From DATFVA01 sp963745945 (GTDB lineage: Bacteria; Bacteroidota; Ignavibacteria; Ignavibacteriales; Ignavibacteriaceae): 64,000 nucleotides of DNA. The stretch's first letter is position 1. The number at the start of each line of letters is the position of its first letter. The DNA lies in contig CAVUZG010000004.1 of NCBI GenBank assembly GCA_963745945.1, positions 1,240,001 through 1,304,000 on the forward strand, read 5' to 3'. Position numbers and translations under genes: made by a program. Below, piece after piece: positions 27,364-37,500 of the stretch. The notes beneath the pieces are model-generated. The model saw only the letters and a list, made by a program, of their open reading frames with translations. It was not told where the DNA came from and made no database searches.

Positions 27364-29229
27364 ATGCCTCCTGTTAATCAAAAACTATCATTATTTTTTT
27401 CGGCTAAATCCGATATTGGATTAGTCAGAACCGAAAATCAAGACAGCTTCGGAAAATTTCCCGAGGACAATACAAATCTATACTCCGCTAAAGGACAACT
27501 ATTCATTGTGGCTGATGGAATGGGTGGTCACAAAGGTGGAAAAGAAGCGAGCTCGATAGCTGTAAAAGTTGTTAACCAGGAATATTTTAAGTCTAGTTTT
27601 GAAGAATCCGTAGCAATTAAAGAAGCCATTGAAGCAGCTAACATTGCAATTTATAATAAATCCGGCAGCACTTCTGAATTCAGCAGGATGGGGACAACTT
27701 GCACGGTACTTCTGCTTAAAGATGAAAAAGGAATAATCGGACACGTTGGCGATTCACGAATTTATAAGATAGAAAATGGTGGTATCGAACAGCTTACCAA
27801 TGATCATACTAAGGTTTCGGAAATGCTTGCACAGGGAATTCTTACTCCGGAAGAAGCACGTAACTATCCGTCAAAATCGGTTTTAGCAAGAGCTTTGGGA
27901 GTTGATGACAAAGTGAGAGTTGATATTGATGACTTAACGCTAAAAAAAGGTCAAAGTTTTGTTATGTGTTCTGATGGACTTGCAAAGGTGAGTAAAGGAG
28001 AAATTCTTACAATTGTTTCTAACAATTCCCCTTCCGATGCTTGTCAAAAACTCGTTGATCTTGCAAATGAACGCGGTGGAAAGGATAATGTAACTGTATT
28101 AATACTTAAAATAAATCCTGAACAAGCCGTAAAAATTCCTGCTGAAAAACCCATAAAAAAGGCTCCCCGTAAAAAAAAGTCACGGAGAATCAGGAAAGGA
28201 TGGCTCGGACTAATAATAATTATAATAATTATGTTATTAGTCGTCTATCAATACGGTAATTCAATAGTTTCTGTTTTTTCTGGTGAAGAGAATATCAATC
28301 CACCAAAAGAAACTACCGTTTCAGTTGATCAGAAAAATCCAAAAGTAAAAGATGATGTTTCAGATAATGAACTACTGAGTATGGCTGATAATTATTTTCT
28401 GCATCGTGAATACGAAAAAGCCTTATCATTATACAATTCAATTCTTGATAAAGAACCAATGCATCAGGCCGCATTAAAAGGTGTAAACGAAATTTCTTCT
28501 ATCTTTTTAACTAAAGCAGATAATCTGATGAACGCAAAACAGTTTAAAGAAGCACTGGATTATTATAAGAAGGTAGAAGCTATTCAGCCGGGAAACGAAA
28601 AAGTTAAAAGTCTCATAAGACTTTGTGTTAATCAGATTGATTATGAAGAAACTCCTCCGGGTTTATCGGAAAACGAAAATCCGCCGGAATCCAAAACAGT
28701 ACCGGGTGGTTCACAATTAACTACTACGAGATTTGATATTCCCGGTTGGAATTACCCCGGGACAAATAAAAACGAATTTTCTATAAAGAGTTATGAGCTA
28801 AGCTTTACCAAAACTTTATCTGAAAAATTTATTATTTACCGTGCAGATCTTTTTGATGTTACAATTTCGGTAAATGCTATAATTGATAATCCGGCTTCTT
28901 CATTCGGGTTGATAATAGGATATGTCTCCCCTTCGGATTATTATATTTTTAAATATAGCAGCAAGGGAGATTATCTTCTGCTGAGAGTTAAGGAAAATGA
29001 TGTTGAAAAGTTACTAGTAGTACCTCACAGAGGTTCTGGCACACAAGAAAGTAAAACACTTAAGATACAATACTCTGATAATCTTATCAGTATTTATGAT
29101 GAAAATGGATTGCTGAGTTCATATAAAAGTGTTTGGGGAATATTTGGAAAACCCGGTTTATACGTTGATAGAAATTCTTCCTTAACATTCCGGAATATTT
29201 TACTTACCGGAAAAACCAAACTAGACTAA
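27364..29229 (+). CDS. PP2C-family Ser/Thr phosphatase with TM helix, TPR-like and C-terminal periplasmic domain
   Basis: Residues ~10-255 form a PP2C/PppA-type phosphatase with all metal-binding motifs: 'RTENQDSF', 'VADGMGGHKGG', 'GHVGDSRIY', 'VMCSDGLAKVSKGE' and 'GGKDNVTVLIL'. A basic stretch and one membrane helix follow (~275-300, 'LGLIIIIIIMLLVVYQYG'). Outside the membrane are TPR-like repeats (~340-425, 'REYEKALSLYNSILDKEPMH', 'KQFKEALDYYKKVEAIQPGN') and a ~150-residue beta-rich domain resembling concanavalin/LamG-type folds ('FGLIIGYVSPSDYYIFKYS'). PppA in T6SS reverses PpkA phosphorylation of Fha. Here the enzyme lies between the FHA and kinase genes with 5-25 bp gaps. The large extracytoplasmic part is unusual and suggests an envelope signal input. 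Confidence 0.85.
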   Translation: MPPVNQKLSLFFSAKSDIGLVRTENQDSFGKFPEDNTNLYSAKGQLFIVADGMGGHKGGKEASSIAVKVVNQEYFKSSFEESVAIKEAIEAANIAIYNKSGSTSEFSRMGTTCTVLLLKDEKGIIGHVGDSRIYKIENGGIEQLTNDHTKVSEMLAQGILTPEEARNYPSKSVLARALGVDDKVRVDIDDLTLKKGQSFVMCSDGLAKVSKGEILTIVSNNSPSDACQKLVDLANERGGKDNVTVLILKINPEQAVKIPAEKPIKKAPRKKKSRRIRKGWLGLIIIIIIMLLVVYQYGNSIVSVFSGEENINPPKETTVSVDQKNPKVKDDVSDNELLSMADNYFLHREYEKALSLYNSILDKEPMHQAALKGVNEISSIFLTKADNLMNAKQFKEALDYYKKVEAIQPGNEKVKSLIRLCVNQIDYEETPPGLSENENPPESKTVPGGSQLTTTRFDIPGWNYPGTNKNEFSIKSYELSFTKTLSEKFIIYRADLFDVTISVNAIIDNPASSFGLIIGYVSPSDYYIFKYSSKGDYLLLRVKENDVEKLLVVPHRGSGTQESKTLKIQYSDNLISIYDENGLLSSYKSVWGIFGKPGLYVDRNSSLTFRNILLTGKTKLD

Positions 29230-29234
29230 TACCA

Positions 29235-30953
29235 ATGGATCAATTAATAGGAACAGTAATAGACAATTATAAAATCCTCGAAGTCATCGGCAGAGGAGGA
29301 ATGGGTGTTGTATTCAAAGCCATGGATATGAGCCTGGAGAAAATTGTTGCCCTGAAAATGATTGATCCTTTTCTGGCCAGGGACGAAAGTTTTCTGCAAA
29401 GATTTAAAACAGAAGCAAAAGCACTTGCAAAACTTGAGAATCAAAATATTGTGGGCGTTTATGCACTTCGTGAGACCAGTTATGGTCTCTTTATGGTAAT
29501 GGAATATGTACAGGCTAAAACTATATCTGAATGGATGCGTGAAAAAAGTCGGTTTACGGCCAATGAAACAATTGCAATTGGACAACAGATTATAAACGCA
29601 ATAGGACATGCTCATAAAGTAGGAGTTATCCATCGTGATATTAAACCAAATAATGTTCTGCTTTGTGAAGATGGTACTATCAAAGTTATGGATTTCGGTC
29701 TTGCCAAAGTAATACAGGATCACGGTTCTCAGGTTACAGCAACACATGCTGCAGCGGGCACATTGTACTATATGTCCCCCGAACAAGTAAAGGGTCTGAA
29801 AAATGTAGATAAGAGAAGTGACATTTATTCCATTGGAATGACAATTTATGAAATGCTTGCGGGCAGAACACCTTTTGAAAAAACTGAATCTGAATTTGTT
29901 ATCCAGAAACAGATTGTTGAAGGTAAAATCCCCTCCCCTCTTAAATTCAATCCATTATTACCCAAAGATCTTGTTAAATTTATAATGAGGTGTATCGACA
30001 AGGATCCTGAAAAAAGATTTCAGAATACCAGCGAAATGAAAAAATCATTATCCTCTATACAAACAGATACAGGGGGTGAAGAAGAAAAGACGCGCATTAT
30101 ATCAAAATATGAACCGACAGAGGCGGAGGTTTCAGGAACGAATCCGAATAGAAAAAAAATATATTTTTCCGGTGCCGCACTTATTATCATCATGCTTATT
30201 CTTTCAATCTATTTTATAACCGGAAATAAATCCAATGAATTAAAAAATACTCCTGATACCACAAAAGTTGAAAATGCGAAAAAGATAATCCCCGCAAGTC
30301 TGTCGGTAAAATCTGACCCATCTGGAGCCTGGGTTTATATAAACGGAAAGGCTCAGGGCAAGACACCTTATTTTATGGATTCCGTAGCAACTGCAAGGTA
30401 TTCTATCCAGTTAGTTTTGGCGGGTTATGATGAATGGAAGGATCAGAGTTATATGGTTAATTCAGGACTAAATGAAATTAATATCAAGCTTCAACACATT
30501 GCCGTTACCTCAACTGCAACTCTTGTTTTAACTTCTATCCCCGCATCAAGTATTTTTATTGATGGTAAAAAAGTTCTTTCAAATTCAGATGAGACTATTA
30601 GAAATAATGTTGCGGTTGGAAAACACACCATCAAATTTGTTCATCCGCAATTCGGCACAAAATCGGTTACAATTAATTTGAGTAATAACGCAACTAAAGA
30701 AATCACCTGCCATTTTCAGCAGCAGGTAAATATACAATCATTAAATAATGCCGGTGATCCTATATGGGGAATGATATATTTAAATGGAGTAAGCACAGAT
30801 AAAACAACTCCGGGTGATTTGAAGCTTGGACCCGGTAGTTATAAAATCTCTGTAAAAAAAACCGGATATAAAACAGTAGAAAATGATGTCCAATTAAACA
30901 TAGAACCAACACTTGAATCCAAAACCCATTCATTGGTTTTTCATTTCAAATAA
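29235..30953 (+). CDS. Ser/Thr protein kinase with TM helix and PEGA domains (PpkA-like)
   Basis: A 572-residue Hanks-type kinase. The Gly-rich loop is 'GRGGMGVVFKA', the ATP-binding Lys is near residue 41 ('VALKMI'), the catalytic loop is 'HRDIKPNNVLL' (~132-142), the metal motif is 'DFGLAKV' (~153), and a 'SPEQ' motif ends the activation segment. A membrane helix at ~313-333 separates three periplasmic PEGA-type repeats ('SVKSDPSGAWVYINGKAQGK', 'TSIPASSIFIDGKKV', 'GMIYLNGVSTDKTTPGDLKL'). It is coded 5 bp after the PP2C phosphatase. It is probably the activating kinase of the FHA protein, by analogy with T6SS PpkA or PASTA kinases; the target is inferred. Confidence 0.88.
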   Translation: MDQLIGTVIDNYKILEVIGRGGMGVVFKAMDMSLEKIVALKMIDPFLARDESFLQRFKTEAKALAKLENQNIVGVYALRETSYGLFMVMEYVQAKTISEWMREKSRFTANETIAIGQQIINAIGHAHKVGVIHRDIKPNNVLLCEDGTIKVMDFGLAKVIQDHGSQVTATHAAAGTLYYMSPEQVKGLKNVDKRSDIYSIGMTIYEMLAGRTPFEKTESEFVIQKQIVEGKIPSPLKFNPLLPKDLVKFIMRCIDKDPEKRFQNTSEMKKSLSSIQTDTGGEEEKTRIISKYEPTEAEVSGTNPNRKKIYFSGAALIIIMLILSIYFITGNKSNELKNTPDTTKVENAKKIIPASLSVKSDPSGAWVYINGKAQGKTPYFMDSVATARYSIQLVLAGYDEWKDQSYMVNSGLNEINIKLQHIAVTSTATLVLTSIPASSIFIDGKKVLSNSDETIRNNVAVGKHTIKFVHPQFGTKSVTINLSNNATKEITCHFQQQVNIQSLNNAGDPIWGMIYLNGVSTDKTTPGDLKLGPGSYKISVKKTGYKTVENDVQLNIEPTLESKTHSLVFHFK

Positions 30954-31011
30954 TTGTTTTTTTTAAGAAAATCAGAATTTAAATAATATAAGAACACAGG
31001 AGGATAATATT

Positions 31012-32040
31012 ATGTGTTGTAGTGAAGTACTTCTAATTAAAAGATCTCAATTGTTCACTTTGATCTTTGCAATAATTTTAATGTTGCTGACAGCTTCGGC
31101 TTATGCACAGGATAGCCCGAAGGACAAGTTGGATCAGGCAGAGCAATTCTACAAATCAGCTCAATTTGATAATGCAATTGAAATTCTTAACAATCTTGCC
31201 GCTGATGAATCGGTTGATGTCGATTTAAGAAAAGAGGCATTGCGTTTTCTGGGAAGAGCTTATTCGGCTAAAGGATTATATGATAAAGCAAAAGAGTCGA
31301 TTACTCAGCTACTTAAACTTGAACCCCCGATGGTTGCTTTTAATCCCGACTATGAACCACCTGTATTTATGAAACTTTATTATGAATCCAGGAAAGAATT
31401 TACAGGCTCATACAATGTTGAAAGACCCGATCCGGGAATGAAAACCATGGCAATTATAGATTTTAAAAACCGGTCGGTTGATCACAAAGCACAATACGAC
31501 CCTATGGAACAAGGTTTTGCAGATCTTATGATAAACAGAATGAATAACTCTACGAATCTTAAAGTGATCGAAAGAGAACGAATTCAATGGATACTTAACG
31601 AAATCAAACTCCAGAATCAATATAACATGGAAGGTGCTGTAAGGGTAGGTAAACAGCTTGGGGTTCAAACAGTACTGCTTGGTAGTTTTATTATTCTTGG
31701 AGATCAGATCTGGTTAGGTGCACGATTAGTAAAAGTTGAAACAAGTGAAATTTTACTTACTGATGAAATAAAAGGTGATTTGGATGAATTTTTTGATCTA
31801 ATCGATAAGCTTGGTCAGAAAATAGCAGACAAAATAAACGTAAAGCTTAAAGATGAAACCAAGCAGGATATTTCCGAGGCACCTTCTCTGGATGCAATTA
31901 TGGCTTATTCTGTTGGTTTAAGCTACCTTGAAAAAGAAGATTATAAAAATGCTTATGACAAATTCGAAGAAGCTTTAAAACTTAGTCCGAATTACGAAAA
32001 AGCAAAATTAAAAGCACAAAGTATTGCACCTCTCCTTTAG
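31012..32040 (+). CDS. Secreted TPR protein with CsgG/FlgO-like domain
   Basis: The start ATG 31012 has a good AGGAGG upstream. A signal peptide ends near 'TASAYAQ' (~33) and lacks a lipobox Cys. Residues ~38-115 are TPR-like ('FYKSAQFDNAIEILNNLAAD', 'GLYDKAKESITQLLKLEPP'), residues ~145-285 form a CsgG/FlgO-like domain ('MAIIDFKNRSV', 'LKVIERERIQWILNEIKLQ', 'GKQLGVQTVLLGSFII'), and a last TPR lies at ~300-340 ('EDYKNAYDKFEEALKLSPNY'). The first TPR plus the following 'PPMVAFNPDYEPPVFMKLY' resembles the N-terminus seen in several Bacteroidota envelope proteins. It follows the kinase gene by 58 bp and is likely part of the same envelope system. Confidence 0.7.
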   Translation: MCCSEVLLIKRSQLFTLIFAIILMLLTASAYAQDSPKDKLDQAEQFYKSAQFDNAIEILNNLAADESVDVDLRKEALRFLGRAYSAKGLYDKAKESITQLLKLEPPMVAFNPDYEPPVFMKLYYESRKEFTGSYNVERPDPGMKTMAIIDFKNRSVDHKAQYDPMEQGFADLMINRMNNSTNLKVIERERIQWILNEIKLQNQYNMEGAVRVGKQLGVQTVLLGSFIILGDQIWLGARLVKVETSEILLTDEIKGDLDEFFDLIDKLGQKIADKINVKLKDETKQDISEAPSLDAIMAYSVGLSYLEKEDYKNAYDKFEEALKLSPNYEKAKLKAQSIAPLL

Positions 32041-32067
32041 TTATTATAACAATTTGAAGGATGAATT

Positions 32068-33393
32068 TTGAAATACATTTTTAAACTGCTGACGGCACTC
32101 TTGCTTTTAATAGTCGGAGTGCTGTTGAATTCCTGTTCGTCAGGGTCATTAATGGATAACCCTGAATTATATAAACAGCAGGTTAACGGCTGGATTGACA
32201 GAACACTGAAGGATCCGAAGGATTTTGAAGCACTGAAAAACCTCAGCGTTTATTATATGCAGACTCATGAAAATGATAAAGCAAGATATTATCTCGGGGA
32301 AGCCCTGGATATCCAGCCTGATGATCCTGAATTAATTTTTTATAAAGGATTAAACCTGGAATTTTATAATGAACCGGATAAAGCCTTAACCTATTATTCC
32401 CGTTATTCCCAGGTACCTGATGATTCTCCTTTCAGAGAAATGCTGGAAGGAAGATATTTATGGATCAAAAGACAGGAAAATTATTCCGATATAAAATCTC
32501 TTATTGGAAAGGAACAGGATCTTTCCTTTAACAATGTTTCCGATAGCACTATGGCAGTATTCCCGCTAATCTACCAGGGAACCAATAAAGATTATGCTCC
32601 TCTCAGCCGCGGATTCAGCGAAATGGTAAGTATTGATCTGGCAAAATTAAAAGATATTAAAGTACTTGAGAGAGTAAGAATACAGGCTGTATTGGATGAA
32701 CTTAAACTTTCTCAGTCATCTGCCGTTGATCAATCGACTGCTCCGCGTGTCGGAAAGATTTTAAGAGCTGGGACAATCGTCTCGGGAGATTATGATGTTA
32801 CAGATAACGGAGATTTCAATATTGATCTCGGCTCCTGGAAAGTAGAGACAAGCCAGAGAAAATCCTGGGTTAAAAAATCCGGTTCATTAAATGATTTATT
32901 TACAATTCAGAAAGAAGTTGTTTTTGCATTTCTTCAGGATAACGGATTTCAACTTACCCAGGAAGAAAAAGAAAAAATTGCTTATATACCAACTCAGAAT
33001 CTTGAAGCTTTCCTGGCTTATTCAAAAGGATTGATGCAGGAGGATGCCGGTAACTTCCAGCAGGCAGATGGATTTTTTCAGCAGGCAGTAAAGTTGGATC
33101 CGCATTTTAATGATGCAGGAAACAAGCTTCAATCATCTCAAAGTCTTGGAAAAAGCGGTGGAACAAAAGAGAAACTTGTAACTACATTAAGAAATACAAA
33201 ACCCATAGTTAAAAATGAATTGATAAACCTCACTGTCAGCAGGCTGGAAAGCCTTGGAGCCAGCATCACATCAAATTTTATACAGGGTGTTGATAGCAGA
33301 GAACCAGCACAACAGGTTTCAGAAAAGGTTGGATTAAATCAACCGTTACCTGATCCTCCCCCTCCGCCTCCACCACCACCGATAGGGAAATAA
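32068..33393 (+). CDS. TPR lipoprotein with CsgG/FlgO-like domain (module B)
   Basis: The start is TTG 32068, chosen because it alone yields an intact lipoprotein signal ('LLLIVGVLLNSCSSG', Cys ~23). The layout copies the protein at 21692: TPRs at ~45-125, a CsgG/FlgO-like domain at ~160-290 ('MAVFPLIYQGTNKDYAPLSR', 'IKVLERVRIQAVLDELKLSQ', 'APRVGKILRAGTIVSGDYDV'), 'LTQEEKEKIAYIPTQNLEAF' and a TPR, then an added tail ending in a Pro-rich stretch ('LPDPPPPPPPPPIGK'). The Pro-rich end could bind a partner or span the wall. The outer-membrane barrel paralogue follows 35 bp later, as in module A. Confidence 0.72.
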   Translation: MKYIFKLLTALLLLIVGVLLNSCSSGSLMDNPELYKQQVNGWIDRTLKDPKDFEALKNLSVYYMQTHENDKARYYLGEALDIQPDDPELIFYKGLNLEFYNEPDKALTYYSRYSQVPDDSPFREMLEGRYLWIKRQENYSDIKSLIGKEQDLSFNNVSDSTMAVFPLIYQGTNKDYAPLSRGFSEMVSIDLAKLKDIKVLERVRIQAVLDELKLSQSSAVDQSTAPRVGKILRAGTIVSGDYDVTDNGDFNIDLGSWKVETSQRKSWVKKSGSLNDLFTIQKEVVFAFLQDNGFQLTQEEKEKIAYIPTQNLEAFLAYSKGLMQEDAGNFQQADGFFQQAVKLDPHFNDAGNKLQSSQSLGKSGGTKEKLVTTLRNTKPIVKNELINLTVSRLESLGASITSNFIQGVDSREPAQQVSEKVGLNQPLPDPPPPPPPPPIGK

Positions 33394-33428
33394 TAAATAA
33401 ATTAATCCCTTATAACAGGAAAAAAATT

Positions 33429-34535
33429 ATGAATCGATTTTTAATATTTATTTTTCTTCTGACGTTATTTCTCACCGGAAATGGTTATTCTCAGGATATA
33501 TATTCTGAACAACCTGCTGTTAGTATTAACATCAGACCTATTTACGAAAGCTGGACAGTAAATGACAGCACAGGATTTTCCGAATTCACTAACATTATTT
33601 CTGCGGGCTATAACCCTTTCAGTAATACTTCAGTAGGTTTGGTTACCAGGTATGCATCAGTAGGTACAGACGCCGGCAATATAAAATACAATTTGAGCAG
33701 TTTATCAGATATGCAGATTGTTATTAAACAAAGACTGCCTGATGAGAATCTTTCATTTAATGCCGGGGTAAATATCCCGACCGGAAAAACAAAACTTAAA
33801 CCCGATGAATTTATTGTCTCACAGATAATCAGCCAGGAATTATTCGGGATGCATACTTCAAATTTTGGAACGGGATTAAATGCTTTTTTAGGTGCAACCT
33901 GGCTTCATCCTTTATCAGATAATGTTGTGATTGGTGCCGGAATATCCTATCAGGTTAAATCAGAGTATCAACCACTTGCAGATGTTCCTCAGAAATATGC
34001 CCCATCCAATGAGCTTTCTTTAACTGCAGGATTAGATATTAAGTTAAGTGAAACGCAAACTTTAACCGGTGATTTTACCGGGATTTTTTATGGCAGCGAT
34101 AAGCTTGACGGCAAGGAAATTTTTTCTTCGGGTAACAGGTTAATATTTAATTCAATGTACAGGCAGTTCTTCGGGTTTGATTACCTGGCAATTTATCTGC
34201 TTTACCGTAATGTAGGTCTGGATCAATTAAAGGGAGATTACGCTCTGCTGGACAATCAAAAAATTACACCTAACCAGGTTTACCTCGGAGTATCATATTA
34301 CCAAAAATTTAACCCATCATTTTCTCTGGGTTACGGAATTTTCACCAGCATATATGAAAAAACTGCGGGGTATTTTTCAGGATACACTATATATGGGGCT
34401 AGTCTCTCACCTCAGTTTGCTCTTTCTTCTTCGGTCTCTATTCCTGTGTTTCTAAAATACGCCATTGGAAGTGCTAAAGATAAAACTGATCTTACTAATT
34501 TCGAAGTAGGTGCAGGAATTAAACTAAATCTGTAA
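33429..34535 (+). CDS. Outer-membrane beta-barrel protein (module B)
   Basis: A 368-residue paralogue of the protein at 22963. The signal peptide is cleaved near 'GYSQD'. Amphipathic strands run throughout ('LSFNAGVNIPTGKTKLKP', 'NVVIGAGISYQVKSEYQP', 'LSLTAGLDIKLSETQTLTGD'), and the protein ends in 'FEVGAGIKLNL'. The pairing with a TPR-CsgG lipoprotein in both modules, with equal lengths and the same gene order, indicates that barrel and lipoprotein work together at the outer membrane. The function is unknown; there is no enzyme motif. Confidence 0.65.
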   Translation: MNRFLIFIFLLTLFLTGNGYSQDIYSEQPAVSINIRPIYESWTVNDSTGFSEFTNIISAGYNPFSNTSVGLVTRYASVGTDAGNIKYNLSSLSDMQIVIKQRLPDENLSFNAGVNIPTGKTKLKPDEFIVSQIISQELFGMHTSNFGTGLNAFLGATWLHPLSDNVVIGAGISYQVKSEYQPLADVPQKYAPSNELSLTAGLDIKLSETQTLTGDFTGIFYGSDKLDGKEIFSSGNRLIFNSMYRQFFGFDYLAIYLLYRNVGLDQLKGDYALLDNQKITPNQVYLGVSYYQKFNPSFSLGYGIFTSIYEKTAGYFSGYTIYGASLSPQFALSSSVSIPVFLKYAIGSAKDKTDLTNFEVGAGIKLNL

Positions 34536-34565
34536 TAAGATTAAAAATAAAGGCTGGTTTTTATT

Positions 34566-37500
34566 ATGAACAAGAGTTTACCAAATAGAATTTTCATTTT
34601 TTTAGCTTTACTATTATTGATTACACTAACCGTTAATCAGAAGATTTCTGCACAAACTACACCTCCGGATTTTTTGTGGGCCGAAAGTGTCGGTGGAAAC
34701 GGGAGTGATATGGCAGCGGACCTTGCCATAGATCAAAGCGGTAATGTTATTGCAACAGGATACTTCGAGGATACCGTTTTTATAGCGGGCGGCAGCCTGA
34801 TTTCAGCAGGAGGCAGTGATATTTTTGTTGCCAAATATAGAAATGATGGTTCAGCAATTTGGGCACTTAGGGAAGGCGGCATAGATTACGATCAGGCATA
34901 CAGTGTAACTGTTGATAATCAAAATAATATCATAATTACAGGATATTTCAGCGGTACTGCAAATATAGGCGGCACCGTACTAACAGCACTTGGCAATTAT
35001 GATGTTTTTGTTGCAAAGTATGATAGCAATGGTGCTCCGCTATGGGCTAAACAAGGCGCAGGACAGGGCTTTGATTACGGTTATGAAGTAACAACAGATA
35101 ATCAAAATAATATTTTGGTAACCGGAACATTCCAGCAGTTTGCAAGTTTTGGGAGTTTCAATGTTCAATCTCCTAATCCGAACGGAGACGTTTTTTTAGT
35201 AAAATATAATCCATTAGGAACAGAACAATGGGTTCAGGCTACAACAAGTCCTGCGGGATCACAAAGTTATTATAATAGCTCTAACGGAGTTACAACCGAT
35301 AATAATAACAATGTTTTTATTACTGGTGAATTTAGCGATCAGATAACCTTTGGAGATACTGTATCAGGAAGCAGCACATCTTTACTAAGCAGTTATGATG
35401 GAACTAATATTGATGTTTTCCTGGCGAAGTACAATTCGCTGGGAAATTTAAGTTGGGTAACCCAGGCAGGTAGTGATTCAAGCGGCGTTTATGCATTTGG
35501 CAATGATGTAAAAGTTGATAAAGACGGGAATATTTTATTTACCGGAAGTTTCAACATGCTTTTAAACTTCGGGGGTATTTCTCTTACCGGTTTAGAAAGT
35601 TCTGATATTTTTATCGCAAAATATGACCAGTTGGGAAATGCTATTTGGGCAGTTCAAGATTATGCGAGCACATTATTTAATGAAGGTATAGAGTTAGATC
35701 TTGATGATGCCGGTAATATTTCTTTAATAGGTAATGTTGCACAGGATCTTACAGGTGGAGAATCAGACGATGTTTATTTTGCACGCTATACAAATTCAGG
35801 ACAAAAACTGTGGGGAATGAGAGCGGGAATAAGCAACTCAACAGGAGCCGGAGGGATAGCAAATGATTCCAAAGGTGATATATATGGATGCGGCTATTTT
35901 TATACAACAGGTTTATTCGGAACCCATACACTGAACGGAATAAATGGGGAAGCATTTATCAGCAAATTACCTTCTCCGAAATTTAATATTGTTCCCAATC
36001 CTGTAGACTTTGGCAGCCTGCCCGTATTTTCAATTGATTCGATGTCTGTTGCTATTACAAACACAAGCGAAGCGAACCTTCATATTTATAGTATCATTCC
36101 TGTTGTAGATACCAGTGGATCATTTCCAATCTTAGGAGGCTTTCCTTTAGATAGTGTAGTTGCGCTTCAAACTTCAAATCTTATTCTTGGATTTATTCCC
36201 ATTTATCCGGGCCTTAAAAATGTATCTTATGAAATCACGAGTGATGCTTCAACTTCTCCTGATACACTATTTGCTACCGGAACCGGGATAGTTCCTAATC
36301 TTACATTATCAGACAGTGTTCTGAATTTCGGATCTGTAGATGTAGGAATAACTTCCCAATTGTCTCTTTCACTAGTTAACCTTGCTTACTCTGATATGGT
36401 TATTGATAGTATTACTATTTCAGGAATTAATGCTTCACAGTTTTCTTTCAGCCCTAATATAAACGGGGATACACTTCACCCGTTTGGCATACAAAATTTA
36501 ACTGTTAGTTTTACTCCTGATACTTCGGGATTAAAAAATGCAAACTTAATAATTTATAGCAGTTCCGGAAGCAGCCCTGATAATGTTTTACTCCAGGGAA
36601 ACGGACTATCCCTGATACAGGTTCAACTGCCTTCTTCTCCAAGTGTGGGACAGTCAACTCCGATTAATATAATCCCTCCTTCAACAACAATATTTACTAC
36701 CAAAGATATTTATTACCGCAAAACCGGTGATCTTAATTATCAGTTTGATACTCTTACGACAGTTGGTCTGAACTATACTTTTAATATTCCTCCTGAATAT
36801 TCTACAATTGCCGGAATACAGTTTTATGTAGTTTTTACGGATGAATTATTAAATACCATAACCTATCCTTCTCTTAACCCGGATACTAATCCTGCATCAA
36901 TTGAGGTTACAATACCGCAAATGAATTTTCCCTCCCCAATTAAAACAGGTCAATACCAGATGTTCTCTGTCCCGCTTTCTATCAACTCTCCGCAAATTGA
37001 TTCTGTTCTTACGGATGATTACGGACCTTACGATAATAAAGTATGGAGAATATTACGCTGGCAGCCGGGATTAAACAATTACGCAGAATATAATGCTATA
37101 AGCGGAAACATTGTCCCGGGTAATGCATTCTGGTTAATTAACAGAGACGGGAAAACCTTTGATATAAATAACTCTCAAAGTGTACCATCATTTAATAACT
37201 ATACAATTACAATTCAACCTGGTTACAATCAGATAGCCGATCCATTTGCTTTTCCTATTGACTGGATTACGATTGAAAATTCCGGCTTGCTTTTACAGGC
37301 ACCTATTCATTGGAATGCAGATATACAGGATTATGAAATAGATCAGCTTATTCTGGATCCCTGGGAAGGTTACTGGATATACAACCAGACAAACCAGATT
37401 ATTGATCTTAATGTTAATCCTAATTTGTTTCTTGGTAAAAAACAAACGACAAACCTATTTACTTCATTAAAAAACGATGAGTTTCTTGTACAGGTTAAAG

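Noticed and set aside
29244..29786. 180-codon minus-strand frame
   Set aside because: It is antisense to the kinase catalytic domain and Cys/Phe-rich with no motif.
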